In this document: piece after piece, positions 34,743 to 43,381 of the stretch
How the letters are laid out: every line of letters begins with the position of its first letter
How positions within the stretch are numbered: position 1 is the first letter of the stretch
NCBI RefSeq assembly: GCF_016862795.1
Contig: NZ_BONQ01000081.1
Coordinates: 124,001-188,000 of the forward strand
Reading direction: 5' to 3'
Length of the DNA stretch: 64,000 nt
DNA from: Dactylosporangium siamense
GTDB taxonomy: Bacteria; Actinomycetota; Actinomycetes; Mycobacteriales; Micromonosporaceae
The notes under the pieces: generated by a model
What the model was told of the DNA's origin: nothing
Databases searched by the model: none
The model's input: the letters and a program-made list of their open reading frames with translations, nothing else
Position numbers and translations under genes: made by a program

Positions 34743-36125
34743 ATGGCCACCGAGATCCTGCTTGAGGCGCGCGAGGACGGCGAGCTGCCCGGCCGGTTCG
34801 CCCGCTCGGCCGCCGCCACGTCAGGCGTGTCCCTGCGGACCGCCGACGTGCCGGAGTGGTTCGCGCAACGCCGCCGGGCCCACGAGTTCCGGGTCCGGCG
34901 GATCCCGTTCGCCCAACTCGACCGCTGGGACTTCGACCAGGAGACCGGAAACCTCCGGCACCGCACCGGCCGCTTCTTCACCATCGAAGGACTGGCGGTC
35001 AGCGCCGCCGACGACCCGACGCCCATCTGGCAGCAGCCCATCATCGTGCAGCCGGAGATCGGGATCCTCGGCATCCTGGCCAAGGAGTTCAACGGCATCC
35101 TGCACTTCCTGATGCAGGCGAAGATGGAGCCCGGCAACACCAACCTGCTCCAGCTCTCGCCGACCGTGCAGGCCACGCACAGCAACTACACCGGTGTGCA
35201 CGACGGCGCCCCGGTCCGCTACCTCGACTACTTCACCCAGCTCGACCGGCACCGGGTGCTGGCCGACGTCCTGCAGTCCGAGCACGGCTCGTGGTTCTTC
35301 CAGAAGTCCAACCGCAACATGATCGTCGAGACCGACGACGACGTGCCGCTGGACGACGACTTCCGCTGGTTGACACTGGGCCAGATCGGGGAGCTGTTCC
35401 GGCGGGACAACGTCGTCAACATGGACGCCCGCACGGTGCTCGCCTGCGCGCCCACCGTCCACGACGAGGCCGGCGCGCTGGACTCCGACACCGGCCTGCT
35501 GTCGTGGCTGACCACCGAGCGGTCCCGGCAGCGCATCCGCGCGGCGCTCGTGCCGCTGGACGGGCTGGACGGGTGGACCCGCAGCGACACCGAGCTGGAC
35601 CACCACCGTGAACACTACTTCCGGGTGGTGGCGGTGGCGGTCGAGGCCGGCAACCGCGAGGTGACGGCCTGGACGCAGCCGCTGATCGAGCCGGACGGTC
35701 CGGGGGTGCACGCGTTCCTGTGCCGCTCCTTCGGCGGGGTGCCGCACCTGCTGGTCAACGCTCGGGCCGAGGGCGGGCTGCTGGACGCGGTCGAGCTCGG
35801 CCCCACGGTGCAGTGCCAGCCGGCGTATCACGTCGATCCGCTCACCGGGCAGCGCTCGCCCTTCCTGGACGCCGTCCTGCGGGCCGAACCGGAGCGGATC
35901 CTCTACGCCGCCCGGCACTGCGAGGAGGGCGGCCGGTTCCTGCGGGCCGAGAGCCGGTACATGGTCGTGGAGGCCGACGAGCACGAGGCACCGACGGAGC
36001 CGCCGGCCGGCTACCGCTGGGTGACCCCCGGGCAGCTGGCCTCCCTCGCCCGATACAGCCGATACGTCAACGTGCAGGCCCGGACCCTGCTCGCCGTCAT
36101 CAACACCGGTGCCGTGCGGTTCTGA
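34743..36125 (+). CDS. NDP-hexose 2,3-dehydratase
   Basis: 460 residues made of two similar halves, as usual for the TylCVI/EvaA family: FRVRRIPFAQLDRWDF ... EPGNTNLLQLSPTVQATHSNYT in the first and YFRVVAVAVEAG ... LDAVELGPTVQCQPAY in the second, with paired 'W/R..t.gQ...L.r....vN..ar' ends (LGQIGELFRRDNVVNMDART and PGQLASLARYSRYVNVQART). It removes the C-2 oxygen of TDP-4-keto-6-deoxyglucose to make the 3,4-diketo sugar. ATG at 34743, directly after the SgcJ-type gene; first enzyme of the deoxysugar run. Confidence 0.93.
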   Translation: MATEILLEAREDGELPGRFARSAAATSGVSLRTADVPEWFAQRRRAHEFRVRRIPFAQLDRWDFDQETGNLRHRTGRFFTIEGLAVSAADDPTPIWQQPIIVQPEIGILGILAKEFNGILHFLMQAKMEPGNTNLLQLSPTVQATHSNYTGVHDGAPVRYLDYFTQLDRHRVLADVLQSEHGSWFFQKSNRNMIVETDDDVPLDDDFRWLTLGQIGELFRRDNVVNMDARTVLACAPTVHDEAGALDSDTGLLSWLTTERSRQRIRAALVPLDGLDGWTRSDTELDHHREHYFRVVAVAVEAGNREVTAWTQPLIEPDGPGVHAFLCRSFGGVPHLLVNARAEGGLLDAVELGPTVQCQPAYHVDPLTGQRSPFLDAVLRAEPERILYAARHCEEGGRFLRAESRYMVVEADEHEAPTEPPAGYRWVTPGQLASLARYSRYVNVQARTLLAVINTGAVRF

Positions 36126-36148
36126 CCGCCATCACGGAGGGACACGCG

Positions 36149-37378
36149 ATGTCGACTGAGCATGCGGTGGGGGTGCCGCACACCGCGGAGGGGCGCGCGC
36201 TGCTCGACCTGATCGGGCCGCACCTGGCCAGAATCCGGGCCGAGGCGGGGGAGCACGACGAACGGTCGGCGTTTCCCGTCGAGACGTTCGCCGCGTTCGC
36301 CAAGGACGGACTGATGGGTGCGACCGTGCCGGCCGAGCTCGGCGGGCTGGGCGTCACCCGGCTGCACGACGTGGCGACCGGGCTGGCCGCCGTCGCCGCA
36401 GCCGACGCGGCGACCGCGTTGGCCTGGCACGTCCAGCTCAGCCGGGGCCTCACGCTCACCTGGGAGTGGCGCCACGGCGAGCCGCCGGTCCGGCGGCTGG
36501 CCGAGTCGTTGCTGCGGTCCATGGCGGGCGGCGAGGCCGCGATCTGCGGCGCCGTGAAGGACCACCCCGGCACCGTCACCACGCTCAGCCGGGACGCCGC
36601 CGGCCGGTGGTCGCTGTCGGGGCGCAAGATGCTGGTCAGCATGGCGCCGGTCGCGACCCATTTCGTCGTGCACGCGCAGACCCGGGTCGACGGCGAGGCG
36701 ATGCTGACCGTGGTCGTCCTGCCCCGGGACACGCCGGGCCTCGCCGTGCTGGAGGACTGGAACGGCCTGGGCATGCGCGCCTCCGGCACGTGCGACGTCG
36801 CGTTCGACGACTGCCCGGTGGCCGAGGACGCGATCCTGTCCCGCCGGCCGGTCGGGGCCCACAACGACGCGGTCCTGGCCGGCCAGACGGTCAGCTCGGT
36901 CACGATGCTGGGCATCTACTGCGGGATCGCGCAGGAGGCCCGGGACATCGCGGTGCGCCGGCTCGCCGGCGGGTCCGGCGAACCGCCGGCCGCGACGGTC
37001 ACGCTCCTGGCCGAGATCGAGTCGCGGTTGTACGCGATGCGTGCCACGTCGGGAGCGGCGCTCGCCGCCGCCCAGGACGACGGCACGGGCGGCGACCCGG
37101 CCGAACGGGGACGGCGGATGATGACCCCGTTCCAGTGCGCCAAGATGACCGTCAACCAGCTGTCGCTCGGCATCGTCAACGACAGCGTCACGATCGTCGG
37201 CGGCGCGGCCTACACGGCCACGCATCCGCTCGCCCGCCTCGTCCGGGACGTGCGCGCGGGCTGGTTCATGCAGCCCTACTCGTACCCCGACGGCGTCAGC
37301 TACCTCACCGCCCAGGCGTTGCAACGCCGGCGCGACAACGACTACGTCAGCGCCCGGGCAGTCACCGATCAGCGTTAG
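36149..37378 (+). CDS. amino-sugar nitrososynthase (flavin N-oxygenase, DnmZ/KijD3/ORF36 type)
   Basis: 409 residues with acyl-CoA-dehydrogenase fold. It matches my recollection of DnmZ, KijD3, RubN8 and ORF36 along its whole length: GRALLDLIGPHL, GATVPAELGGLGVTRLHDVA, SRGLTLTWEWRHG, AICGAVKDHPG, LVSMAPVATHFVVHA, VLEDWNGLGMRASGTCDVAFD, AGQTVSSVTMLGIYCGIAQEA, MMTPFQCAKMTVN and VRAGWFMQPYSYPDGVSYLT. These enzymes use reduced flavin and O2 to oxidise a TDP-3-amino-3-C-methyl sugar through hydroxylamine to nitroso, which becomes the nitro group. ATG at 36149 after ACGGAGGG. A general acyl-CoA dehydrogenase is excluded mainly by these motifs and the sugar-gene context. Confidence 0.88.
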   Translation: MSTEHAVGVPHTAEGRALLDLIGPHLARIRAEAGEHDERSAFPVETFAAFAKDGLMGATVPAELGGLGVTRLHDVATGLAAVAAADAATALAWHVQLSRGLTLTWEWRHGEPPVRRLAESLLRSMAGGEAAICGAVKDHPGTVTTLSRDAAGRWSLSGRKMLVSMAPVATHFVVHAQTRVDGEAMLTVVVLPRDTPGLAVLEDWNGLGMRASGTCDVAFDDCPVAEDAILSRRPVGAHNDAVLAGQTVSSVTMLGIYCGIAQEARDIAVRRLAGGSGEPPAATVTLLAEIESRLYAMRATSGAALAAAQDDGTGGDPAERGRRMMTPFQCAKMTVNQLSLGIVNDSVTIVGGAAYTATHPLARLVRDVRAGWFMQPYSYPDGVSYLTAQALQRRRDNDYVSARAVTDQR

Positions 37379-37386
37379 GAGTGCCC

Positions 37387-38607
37387 ATGCCCCCCATCTG
37401 CCAGATCTGCGACGGCGCGGTCGAGGAGTTCCTGGACCTCGGCCGCCAGCCGCTGTCCGACGCGTTCCTGACCGAGCAGGACCTCGCCGGCGAGTTCTTC
37501 TACCGGCTCGCGGTCGGTGTCTGCCGGTCGTGCACGATGGTGCAGCTGGTCGAGCAGGTGCCGCGCGATCTGATGTTCCACGAGGACTACCCGTACTACT
37601 CGTCCGGCTCCTCGGTGATGCGGGAGCACTTCGAGACGACCGCGCGCGCCCTGCTGGCCCGCTGCGCGGATGAGCCCGACCCGTTCGTGGTCGAGATCGG
37701 TAGCAACGACGGCGTGCTGTTGAAGACGGTCAAGGCCGCGGGTGTACGGCATCTGGGGTTCGAGCCGTCGGGCAAGGTGGCCGCGGCCGCGGCGGAGCAC
37801 GGGGTCCGCGTGCTGACTGACTTCTTCGACGCCGAGAGCGCGGCGGCGGTACAGCACAACGACGGCCCGGCCGACGTCATCTTCGCCGCCAACACCATCT
37901 GCCACATCCCGTACATGCGCTCGATCCTCGAGGGCGTGGACCGGCTGCTCGCCGCCGACGGGATCTTCGTCTTCGAGGACCCGTACTTCGGCGACATCGT
38001 GGCCAAGACGTCGTTCGACCAGATCTACGACGAGCATTTCTTCTTCTTCACCGCCCGGTCCGTCCAGGCGATGGTGGCCGGCTTCGGCCTGGAGCTCGTT
38101 GACGTCGAGCGGCTGCCGGTGCACGGCGGCGAGGTCCGCTACACGATCGCCCGGGCCGGCGCGCGGCCGCCGTCGGACGCGGTCGGCGCCCTGATCGAGG
38201 CGGAGCGGGCCCAGGGCCTGGCGGACCTGGTGACGCTGCGGCGGTTCGCGGCCGACACCGCCCGGGTCCGGGCCGATCTGCAGGCGCTGCTGCGGCGGCT
38301 GCGGGAGGAGGGCCAGCAGGTCGTCGGGTACGGCGCCACGGCCAAGAGCGCGACGGTGACCAACTTCTGCGGCATCGACAGCGACCTGGTCTCGTTCGTG
38401 TGCGACACGACGCCGGCCAAACAGGGTCGCCTGACGCCCGGCACCCACATCCCGGTCCGGCCGGCGGAGGCGTTCGCCGACCCGTACCCGCCGTACGCGC
38501 TGCTGTTCGCCTGGAACCACGCGGACGAGATCATGGCCAAGGAGCAGGGGTTCCGCGAGTCGGGCGGTCGCTGGATCCAGTACGTGCCCGAAGTCCACGT
38601 CAGCTGA
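37387..38607 (+). CDS. sugar C-3 methyltransferase (TylCIII/EvaC type)
   Basis: 406 residues. N-terminal zinc-binding part (CQICDGAVEE ... GVCRSCTMVQLV, two CxxC pairs), SAM motif VVEIGSNDGVLLKTVKAAG near residue 103, the EDPYFGDIVAKTSFDQIYDEHFFFF loop read as family core, and a C-terminal Rossmann-like domain (VVGYGATAKSATVTNFCGI). The family methylates C-3 of TDP-3-amino-4-keto or 4-keto-2,6-dideoxy sugars, giving branched sugars. ATG at 37387 chosen over the GTG at 37381 because of GGAG spacing. It overlaps functionally with the nitrososynthase, whose substrates are C-3 methylated. Confidence 0.93.
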   Translation: MPPICQICDGAVEEFLDLGRQPLSDAFLTEQDLAGEFFYRLAVGVCRSCTMVQLVEQVPRDLMFHEDYPYYSSGSSVMREHFETTARALLARCADEPDPFVVEIGSNDGVLLKTVKAAGVRHLGFEPSGKVAAAAAEHGVRVLTDFFDAESAAAVQHNDGPADVIFAANTICHIPYMRSILEGVDRLLAADGIFVFEDPYFGDIVAKTSFDQIYDEHFFFFTARSVQAMVAGFGLELVDVERLPVHGGEVRYTIARAGARPPSDAVGALIEAERAQGLADLVTLRRFAADTARVRADLQALLRRLREEGQQVVGYGATAKSATVTNFCGIDSDLVSFVCDTTPAKQGRLTPGTHIPVRPAEAFADPYPPYALLFAWNHADEIMAKEQGFRESGGRWIQYVPEVHVS

Positions 38608-38618
38608 ATGGATCGATC

Positions 38619-39221
38619 ATGTCGGAGCAGGTGCGGGAGCTCGGGGTCGGCGGCGCGTTCGCGTTCACCATGGTGGCCTTCCCGGACGATCGCGGCGTCT
38701 TCCTGTCGCCTTACCAGGAGGCGGTGTTCGTCGAGGTGCTCGGCCGCCCGCTCTTCCCGGTGGCCCAGTGCAGCTACAGCGTGTCCCGTCGCGGCGTGGT
38801 CCGGGGTGTGCACTTCACGGCCACCCCGCCGGGCACGGCCAAGTACGTCTACTGCGCGCGGGGCAAGGTGCTCGACATCGTCGTGGACCTGCGCGTGGGC
38901 AGTCCCACGTTCGGCGCCCACGACGCGGTGGTGCTGGGCGACGTGGACACCTGCGCGCTGTACCTGCCGGTCGGTGTCGGGCACACGTTCGTCGCGCTCG
39001 AGGACGACTCGGTGATGACCTACCTGCTCTCGACCGAGTACCGGCGGGAGAACGAGCTCGCCGTGTCCGCCCTGGATCCGGCGCTGGGACTGCCGTTGCC
39101 GCCGGACATCACGCCGGTGCTGTCCGAACGGGACCGCGAGGCACCGGCGCTGGCCGAGGCCCTGGCGGCCGGGATCCTGCCGGACTACGAGCGCAGCCGC
39201 GGCATCACCCAGGCGCTCTGA
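38619..39221 (+). CDS. TDP-4-keto-hexose 3,5- or 5-epimerase
   Basis: 200 residues, cupin-fold RmlC/EvaD family. VVRGVHFTATPPGTAKYVYC contains the catalytic His (the 'RG.H' motif), and VGVGHTFVALEDDSVMTYLLSTEY closes the barrel. Sugar-pathway members usually epimerise C-5 only, giving L-configured sugars. ATG at 38619, 11 bases after the C-methyltransferase stop. Substrate order is inferred from the pathway. Confidence 0.92.
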   Translation: MSEQVRELGVGGAFAFTMVAFPDDRGVFLSPYQEAVFVEVLGRPLFPVAQCSYSVSRRGVVRGVHFTATPPGTAKYVYCARGKVLDIVVDLRVGSPTFGAHDAVVLGDVDTCALYLPVGVGHTFVALEDDSVMTYLLSTEYRRENELAVSALDPALGLPLPPDITPVLSERDREAPALAEALAAGILPDYERSRGITQAL

Positions 39222-39245
39222 CGCGGGCGGGGACGGCACAGGGCC

Positions 39246-40178
39246 TCACGCGAGGACCTTGACGGTGCGGCGCAGCGCCTCGGCCAGCGGCACCAGCGGC
39301 CGCCACCCGGTGGCCGAGCGGAACGCGGACGCGTCGACCACCATGCTGTGCGCGTCCGTCGCCGCCGTGCCCGGCGGGGGCGGCACGGACAGGACCGGCA
39401 CCGCGGGCCGGCCGGTGTGCCCGGCGACGACCCCGGCGATCGCGCCGAAGAGCTCCCGCAGGCTCACGCCGACCCCGGTGCCGAGCGGGTAGCTCCGGCC
39501 GGCCAGCATGTCGGCGTGGTCGAGGGCGGCCACGAAGGCCTCGGCGGTGTCGTCGACGTAGAGCAGGTCGCGCTGGACGGCGCCGTCGGCCCACACCGTG
39601 AGCGGCTCGCCGGCCAGTGCCTTGCGCATCATCGCCGCCACGACGCCGCGATCCTGCGCGGATCCGCCGAAGATCGTCGGCAGGCGCAGGGTGACACCGC
39701 GGACGAGACCGTCGGCGGTGGCCGCGCGGAGCAGCTCCTCGGCGGCGAGCTTCTGCCGGTCGTAGGCGGTCGCCGGCCGGTCGGGCTCGGTGCCGTCGAT
39801 CGGCACCCGCGGGGGCGGACCGACCTGCGAGGTGGAGCCGGCGAACACCACCACCGGCCGTGATCCGTCACGCCGGGCCCGGACGACGTCGTGCAGGACG
39901 CCCACGTTGGTGCGCCCGCTGTCCGGGTCGTCGTCCGCGCCGCGCCAACCCGACTCGTGCAGGACCAGGTGGACGACCGCGTCCGCGCCGGCGACGGCCG
40001 CCTCGACGGCGTCCGGCTCGGTGAGGTCGGCCGTGACGGTCTCGATCTCGGCGACCGCGCCGGGCGGGAGCGCGGCCGGTCGGCGGGCGACCGCGCGCAG
40101 CCGGATCGGACGGCGGGCCAGCGCCGCCGTCACCGCCGAGCCGACAAATCCCGACGCGCCGAGCACAGTGACGTTCAT
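39246..40178 (-). CDS. TDP-4-keto-deoxyhexose 4-ketoreductase
   Basis: 310 residues, an extended SDR. VTVLGASGFVGSAV (NADP-binding, residues 3-16), VVFAGSTSQVG, YDRQKLAAEELL with the catalytic YxxxK, and RDLLYVDDTAEAFV are present. It resembles EvaE/TylCIV reductases that set the C-4 hydroxyl. It is the only sugar gene on the minus strand, inserted convergent to the epimerase gene (25 bases between stops) and divergent from rmlA (148 bases). A 4,6-dehydratase is unlikely because the 'T-D-x-x-Y' motif of RmlB is absent (STSQVG here). Confidence 0.88.
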   Translation of the reverse strand: MNVTVLGASGFVGSAVTAALARRPIRLRAVARRPAALPPGAVAEIETVTADLTEPDAVEAAVAGADAVVHLVLHESGWRGADDDPDSGRTNVGVLHDVVRARRDGSRPVVVFAGSTSQVGPPPRVPIDGTEPDRPATAYDRQKLAAEELLRAATADGLVRGVTLRLPTIFGGSAQDRGVVAAMMRKALAGEPLTVWADGAVQRDLLYVDDTAEAFVAALDHADMLAGRSYPLGTGVGVSLRELFGAIAGVVAGHTGRPAVPVLSVPPPPGTAATDAHSMVVDASAFRSATGWRPLVPLAEALRRTVKVLA

Positions 40179-40325
40179 CGGCCAACTGTGCCGGTCCGCG
40201 CGGCCACCGGCATCTCCCGGATTGCGCAGCCGCTGACGCAACACCGCAATACCGGAGATCGCCGGCGGGCCGGGACCGATGAGACTGGGATGAGCGGCGA
40301 CCCAACGCCGAGGAACGGAGCTGGC

Positions 40326-41198
40326 ATGAAAGGGATCGTTCTGGCCGGCGGCACGGGCAGCCGGCTGTTCCCGTTGACCCGGGCCATGTCCAAGCAGCTG
40401 CTGTCGGTCTACAACAAGCCGTTGGTCTACTACCCGCTGTCCGTGCTGATGCTGTCCGGGATCCGCGACATCCTCGTCATCTCGACGCCGTCCACGGTGC
40501 CGCTGCTGCGCGCCCTGCTCGGCGACGGCTCCCAGCTCGGCATCCGGCTGTCCTACGCCGTGCAGGACGAGCCGCGCGGCATCGCCGACGCCTTCCGCAT
40601 CGGCGCCGACCACGTCGGCGACGACGACGTGGCGCTGATCCTGGGCGACAACCTGTTCCACGGCGCCGGATTCGCCCGGCGGCTGCAGGAGTGCGCGGCG
40701 GCGCCGGACGGGTGCACGCTGTTCGGCTACCCGGTGTCCGACCCTGAGCGCTACGGCATCGGCGAGGTCGACGGCGACGGCATGCTCGTGTCCATCGAGG
40801 AGAAGCCGTTGCGGCCGCGGGCCAACAACGCCATCACCGGGCTCTACTTCTACGACAACGAGGTCGTCGACATCAGCCGCCGGATCACCCCGTCGGCCCG
40901 CGGTGAACTGGAGATCACCGACGTCAACCGCGAATACCTCAAGCAGGGCCGGGCCCGGCTGATCCGGTTGAGCCGCGGCAACACCTGGTTCGACTGCGGC
41001 ACCCACGACTCGCTGCTCGCGGCCGGCCAGTACGTCCAGGTCATCGAGCAGCGGCAGGGCGTGCGGGTGGCGTGTCTGGAGGAGATCGCGCTGCGGATGG
41101 GTTTCATCGACGCCGACGCGTGCTACCGGCTGGGGGAGCAGATGCGCCAGTCGGACTACGGCCGCTACCTGACCGAGATCGCGTACGCCCTGGACTGA
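40326..41198 (+). CDS. rmlA: glucose-1-phosphate thymidylyltransferase
   Basis: 290 residues. GIVLAGGTGSRLFPLTRAMSKQLL (nucleotide-binding signature, residues 3-26), YYPLSVLML, LILGDNLFHG, GEVDGDGMLVSIEEKP, NAITGLYFYDN and NTWFDCGTHDSLLAA are all classical RmlA. It makes TDP-glucose from glucose-1-phosphate, the entry to the deoxysugar pathway. ATG at 40326. It begins a rightward run 40326-45738. The partner 4,6-dehydratase (rmlB) is not in this window. Confidence 0.96.
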   Translation: MKGIVLAGGTGSRLFPLTRAMSKQLLSVYNKPLVYYPLSVLMLSGIRDILVISTPSTVPLLRALLGDGSQLGIRLSYAVQDEPRGIADAFRIGADHVGDDDVALILGDNLFHGAGFARRLQECAAAPDGCTLFGYPVSDPERYGIGEVDGDGMLVSIEEKPLRPRANNAITGLYFYDNEVVDISRRITPSARGELEITDVNREYLKQGRARLIRLSRGNTWFDCGTHDSLLAAGQYVQVIEQRQGVRVACLEEIALRMGFIDADACYRLGEQMRQSDYGRYLTEIAYALD

Positions 41199-41212
41199 CC
41201 GAGGAGTCGAGC

Positions 41213-42145
41213 ATGCACACGGAACGGTACGGCGGCAGTCCGCTGTGGGAGGCGTATCACCGGACCCGCGTCACCAAGGAGGCGAGCGTCGCCCTCGACG
41301 GGTTCAAGTCCAGCGGCGTCAACTTCAAGCTCGCGCTCTGGAACCCGCAGACCAACGGGGTCCGCTACCTCAAGGCACTCATCCACAACGTCGCCGGGCA
41401 GCTCGACGACGCCGGCTGGGAGCGGCTGCGGCGCATCCGGGGGCGCGAGACGGGCGCGCCGATCGCGGTCCGCACGCACGGCGAGCTCGTCGACATGGAC
41501 TATCTGCAGGCGGTGCTGGAGCTGGACTTCCTGGGCCGGCACGCCACCCTGGACGGGGCCTCGGTGCTGGAGATCGGCGCCGGATACGGCCGGACCTGCC
41601 ACGCGGTGCTGGCCAACCACGACGTCGCCGCCTACGCCGTCGTGGACCTGGAGAACTCCCTCGACCTGGCCCGCGCCTACCTGCGGGCGGTGCTCGACGA
41701 CGACCAGTTGGCGAAGGTGGCGTTCATCCGGGCCGAGGACGTCGAACGTGAACTGGCCGGTGACCGTTTCGACCTGTGCCTCAACATCGACTCGTTCGCC
41801 GAGATGGACCCCGAGGTGGTCGGCAACTACCTGGCCCTCATCGCCGGGCGGTGCGACGGCTTCTACGTCAAGAACCCGGTCGGCAAGTACCTCGACCCGA
41901 GCCTCGACGGGCACGCCGAGGGCCAGGACCTGGTGGCGATGGCGTTGCGGACCGGCCCGGTGCGCGACGTGATCGACATCCACGACAGCGAGGCGGTCCG
42001 CCGGCAGTCGGCCCGGTTCCTCGAGGCCTACCGCCCGGCGGAGGGCTGGCGCGCGGTCGCCGACGAGTGGGCGCCGCCGTGGAGCTACTACTGGCAGGCC
42101 CTGTACCGCACGGCAGAAGGTGCCCCGATTGATCCGCGGATGTGA
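41213..42145 (+). CDS. putative sugar O-methyltransferase (NanM-like)
   Basis: 310 residues from an ATG at 41213 with GAGGAG seven bases before. SAM motif [20 protein letters not shown] near residues 118-137; preceding [19 protein letters not shown] and following [25 protein letters not shown] and [12 protein letters not shown] are typical of the 'putative sugar O-methyltransferase' group including NanM. In an evernitrose-like pathway this would be the 4-O-methyltransferase; the position methylated is inferred. Placed between rmlA and the aminotransferase. Confidence 0.82.
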   Translation: MHTERYGGSPLWEAYHRTRVTKEASVALDGFKSSGVNFKLALWNPQTNGVRYLKALIHNVAGQLDDAGWERLRRIRGRETGAPIAVRTHGELVDMDYLQAVLELDFLGRHATLDGASVLEIGAGYGRTCHAVLANHDVAAYAVVDLENSLDLARAYLRAVLDDDQLAKVAFIRAEDVERELAGDRFDLCLNIDSFAEMDPEVVGNYLALIAGRCDGFYVKNPVGKYLDPSLDGHAEGQDLVAMALRTGPVRDVIDIHDSEAVRRQSARFLEAYRPAEGWRAVADEWAPPWSYYWQALYRTAEGAPIDPRM

Positions 42146-42182
42146 ATCTGAGGAGGTGCTCCGATCGTTGGGAGAAACATCG

Positions 42183-43304
42183 ATGACCACTCGTGTATGG
42201 AGTTATCTGCCGGAGTTCGAGGCCGAGCGGGCCGACATCCTCGACGCGGTCGAGACCGTGTTCCGGTCCGGTCAGCTCGTGCTCGGCGCGAGCGTGCGGC
42301 AGTTCGAGGAGGAGTTCGCCCGATATCACGGCGGCGGCCTCTGCACCGGCGTCGACAACGGCACCAACGCGGTCAAGCTCGGCCTGCAGGCGCTCGGCGT
42401 CGGCCCGGGCGACGAGGTGATCACCGTGTCCAACACGGCGGCGCCGACCGTGGTGGCGATCGACGGGGCCGGCGCGACCCCGGTCTTCGTGGACATCCGC
42501 GAGGACGACTACCTCATGGACACCGATCAGGTCGCGGCGGTGGTCACCGACCGGACCAGGGCGATCGTGCCCGTGCACCTGTACGGCCAGTGCGTCGACA
42601 TGGCGCCGCTGCGGCGGCTGGCCGACGAGCGCGGGCTGAAGATCCTGGAGGACTGCGCCCAGGCGCACGGCGCCCGCCACCACGGCCGCCCGGCCGGCAC
42701 GATGGGCGACGCCGCCGCGTACTCCTTCTACCCGACCAAGGTGCTCGGCGCGTACGGCGACGGCGGCGCGGTCCTCACCCACGACGCGGAAGCCGACCGC
42801 AACCTGCGCCGGCTGCGGTACTACGGGATGGAGGACGTCTACTACGTCGTCCGCACGCCCGGGCACAACAGCCGCCTCGACGAGGTGCAGGCGGAGATCC
42901 TGCGGCGCAAGCTGGAGCGCCTCGACGACTACATCGCGGCCCGCAACGCCGTCGCCGAGCGCTACGCGAAGGGCCTGTCCGACCTCGCCACCTCCGGCGG
43001 GCTCGTCCTGCCGGCCACCACCGCGGGCAACGAGCACGTCTACTACCTCTACGTCGTGCGCCACCCGCGCCGCGACGACATCATCGAGCGGCTCAAGACG
43101 CACGACATCGAACTGAACATCAGCTACCCCTGGCCGGTGCACACGATGAGTGGCTTCCAGCACCTCGGGTACGGCCCCGGCTCCCTGCCGGTGACCGAGC
43201 GCCTCGCCGCGGAGATCTTCTCGCTGCCGATGTATCCGGCGCTGTCCACCGACGAGCAGGACCGCACGATCGCCGCCCTGCACGAGGTCATCGCGAGTCT
43301 CTAG
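42183..43304 (+). CDS. PLP-dependent sugar C-3 aminotransferase (DegT/DnrJ/EryC1 family)
   Basis: 373 residues. [55 protein letters not shown] (PLP-binding Asp), [19 protein letters not shown] with the PLP lysine, and [16 protein letters not shown]. Closest pattern is EvaB/TylB-like enzymes that install the 3-amino group on 3-keto-deoxysugars, which fits the downstream nitrososynthase need for a 3-amino substrate. ATG at 42183, with GGGAGA seven bases upstream. Confidence 0.93.
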   Translation: MTTRVWSYLPEFEAERADILDAVETVFRSGQLVLGASVRQFEEEFARYHGGGLCTGVDNGTNAVKLGLQALGVGPGDEVITVSNTAAPTVVAIDGAGATPVFVDIREDDYLMDTDQVAAVVTDRTRAIVPVHLYGQCVDMAPLRRLADERGLKILEDCAQAHGARHHGRPAGTMGDAAAYSFYPTKVLGAYGDGGAVLTHDAEADRNLRRLRYYGMEDVYYVVRTPGHNSRLDEVQAEILRRKLERLDDYIAARNAVAERYAKGLSDLATSGGLVLPATTAGNEHVYYLYVVRHPRRDDIIERLKTHDIELNISYPWPVHTMSGFQHLGYGPGSLPVTERLAAEIFSLPMYPALSTDEQDRTIAALHEVIASL

Positions 43305-43381
43305 CACACCGCGCCTGAAATCCGTCACTGAACGGACTTCGGGCGCGGGCACGTGTCCACAAACCAACCGATGGAGGACTG

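Noticed and set aside
36149-37378. Reading the nitrososynthase as an ordinary acyl-CoA dehydrogenase
   Set aside because: No fatty-acid or acyl-CoA genes surround it, and its motifs run parallel to the DnmZ/KijD3 group along the whole length; it sits among deoxysugar genes.
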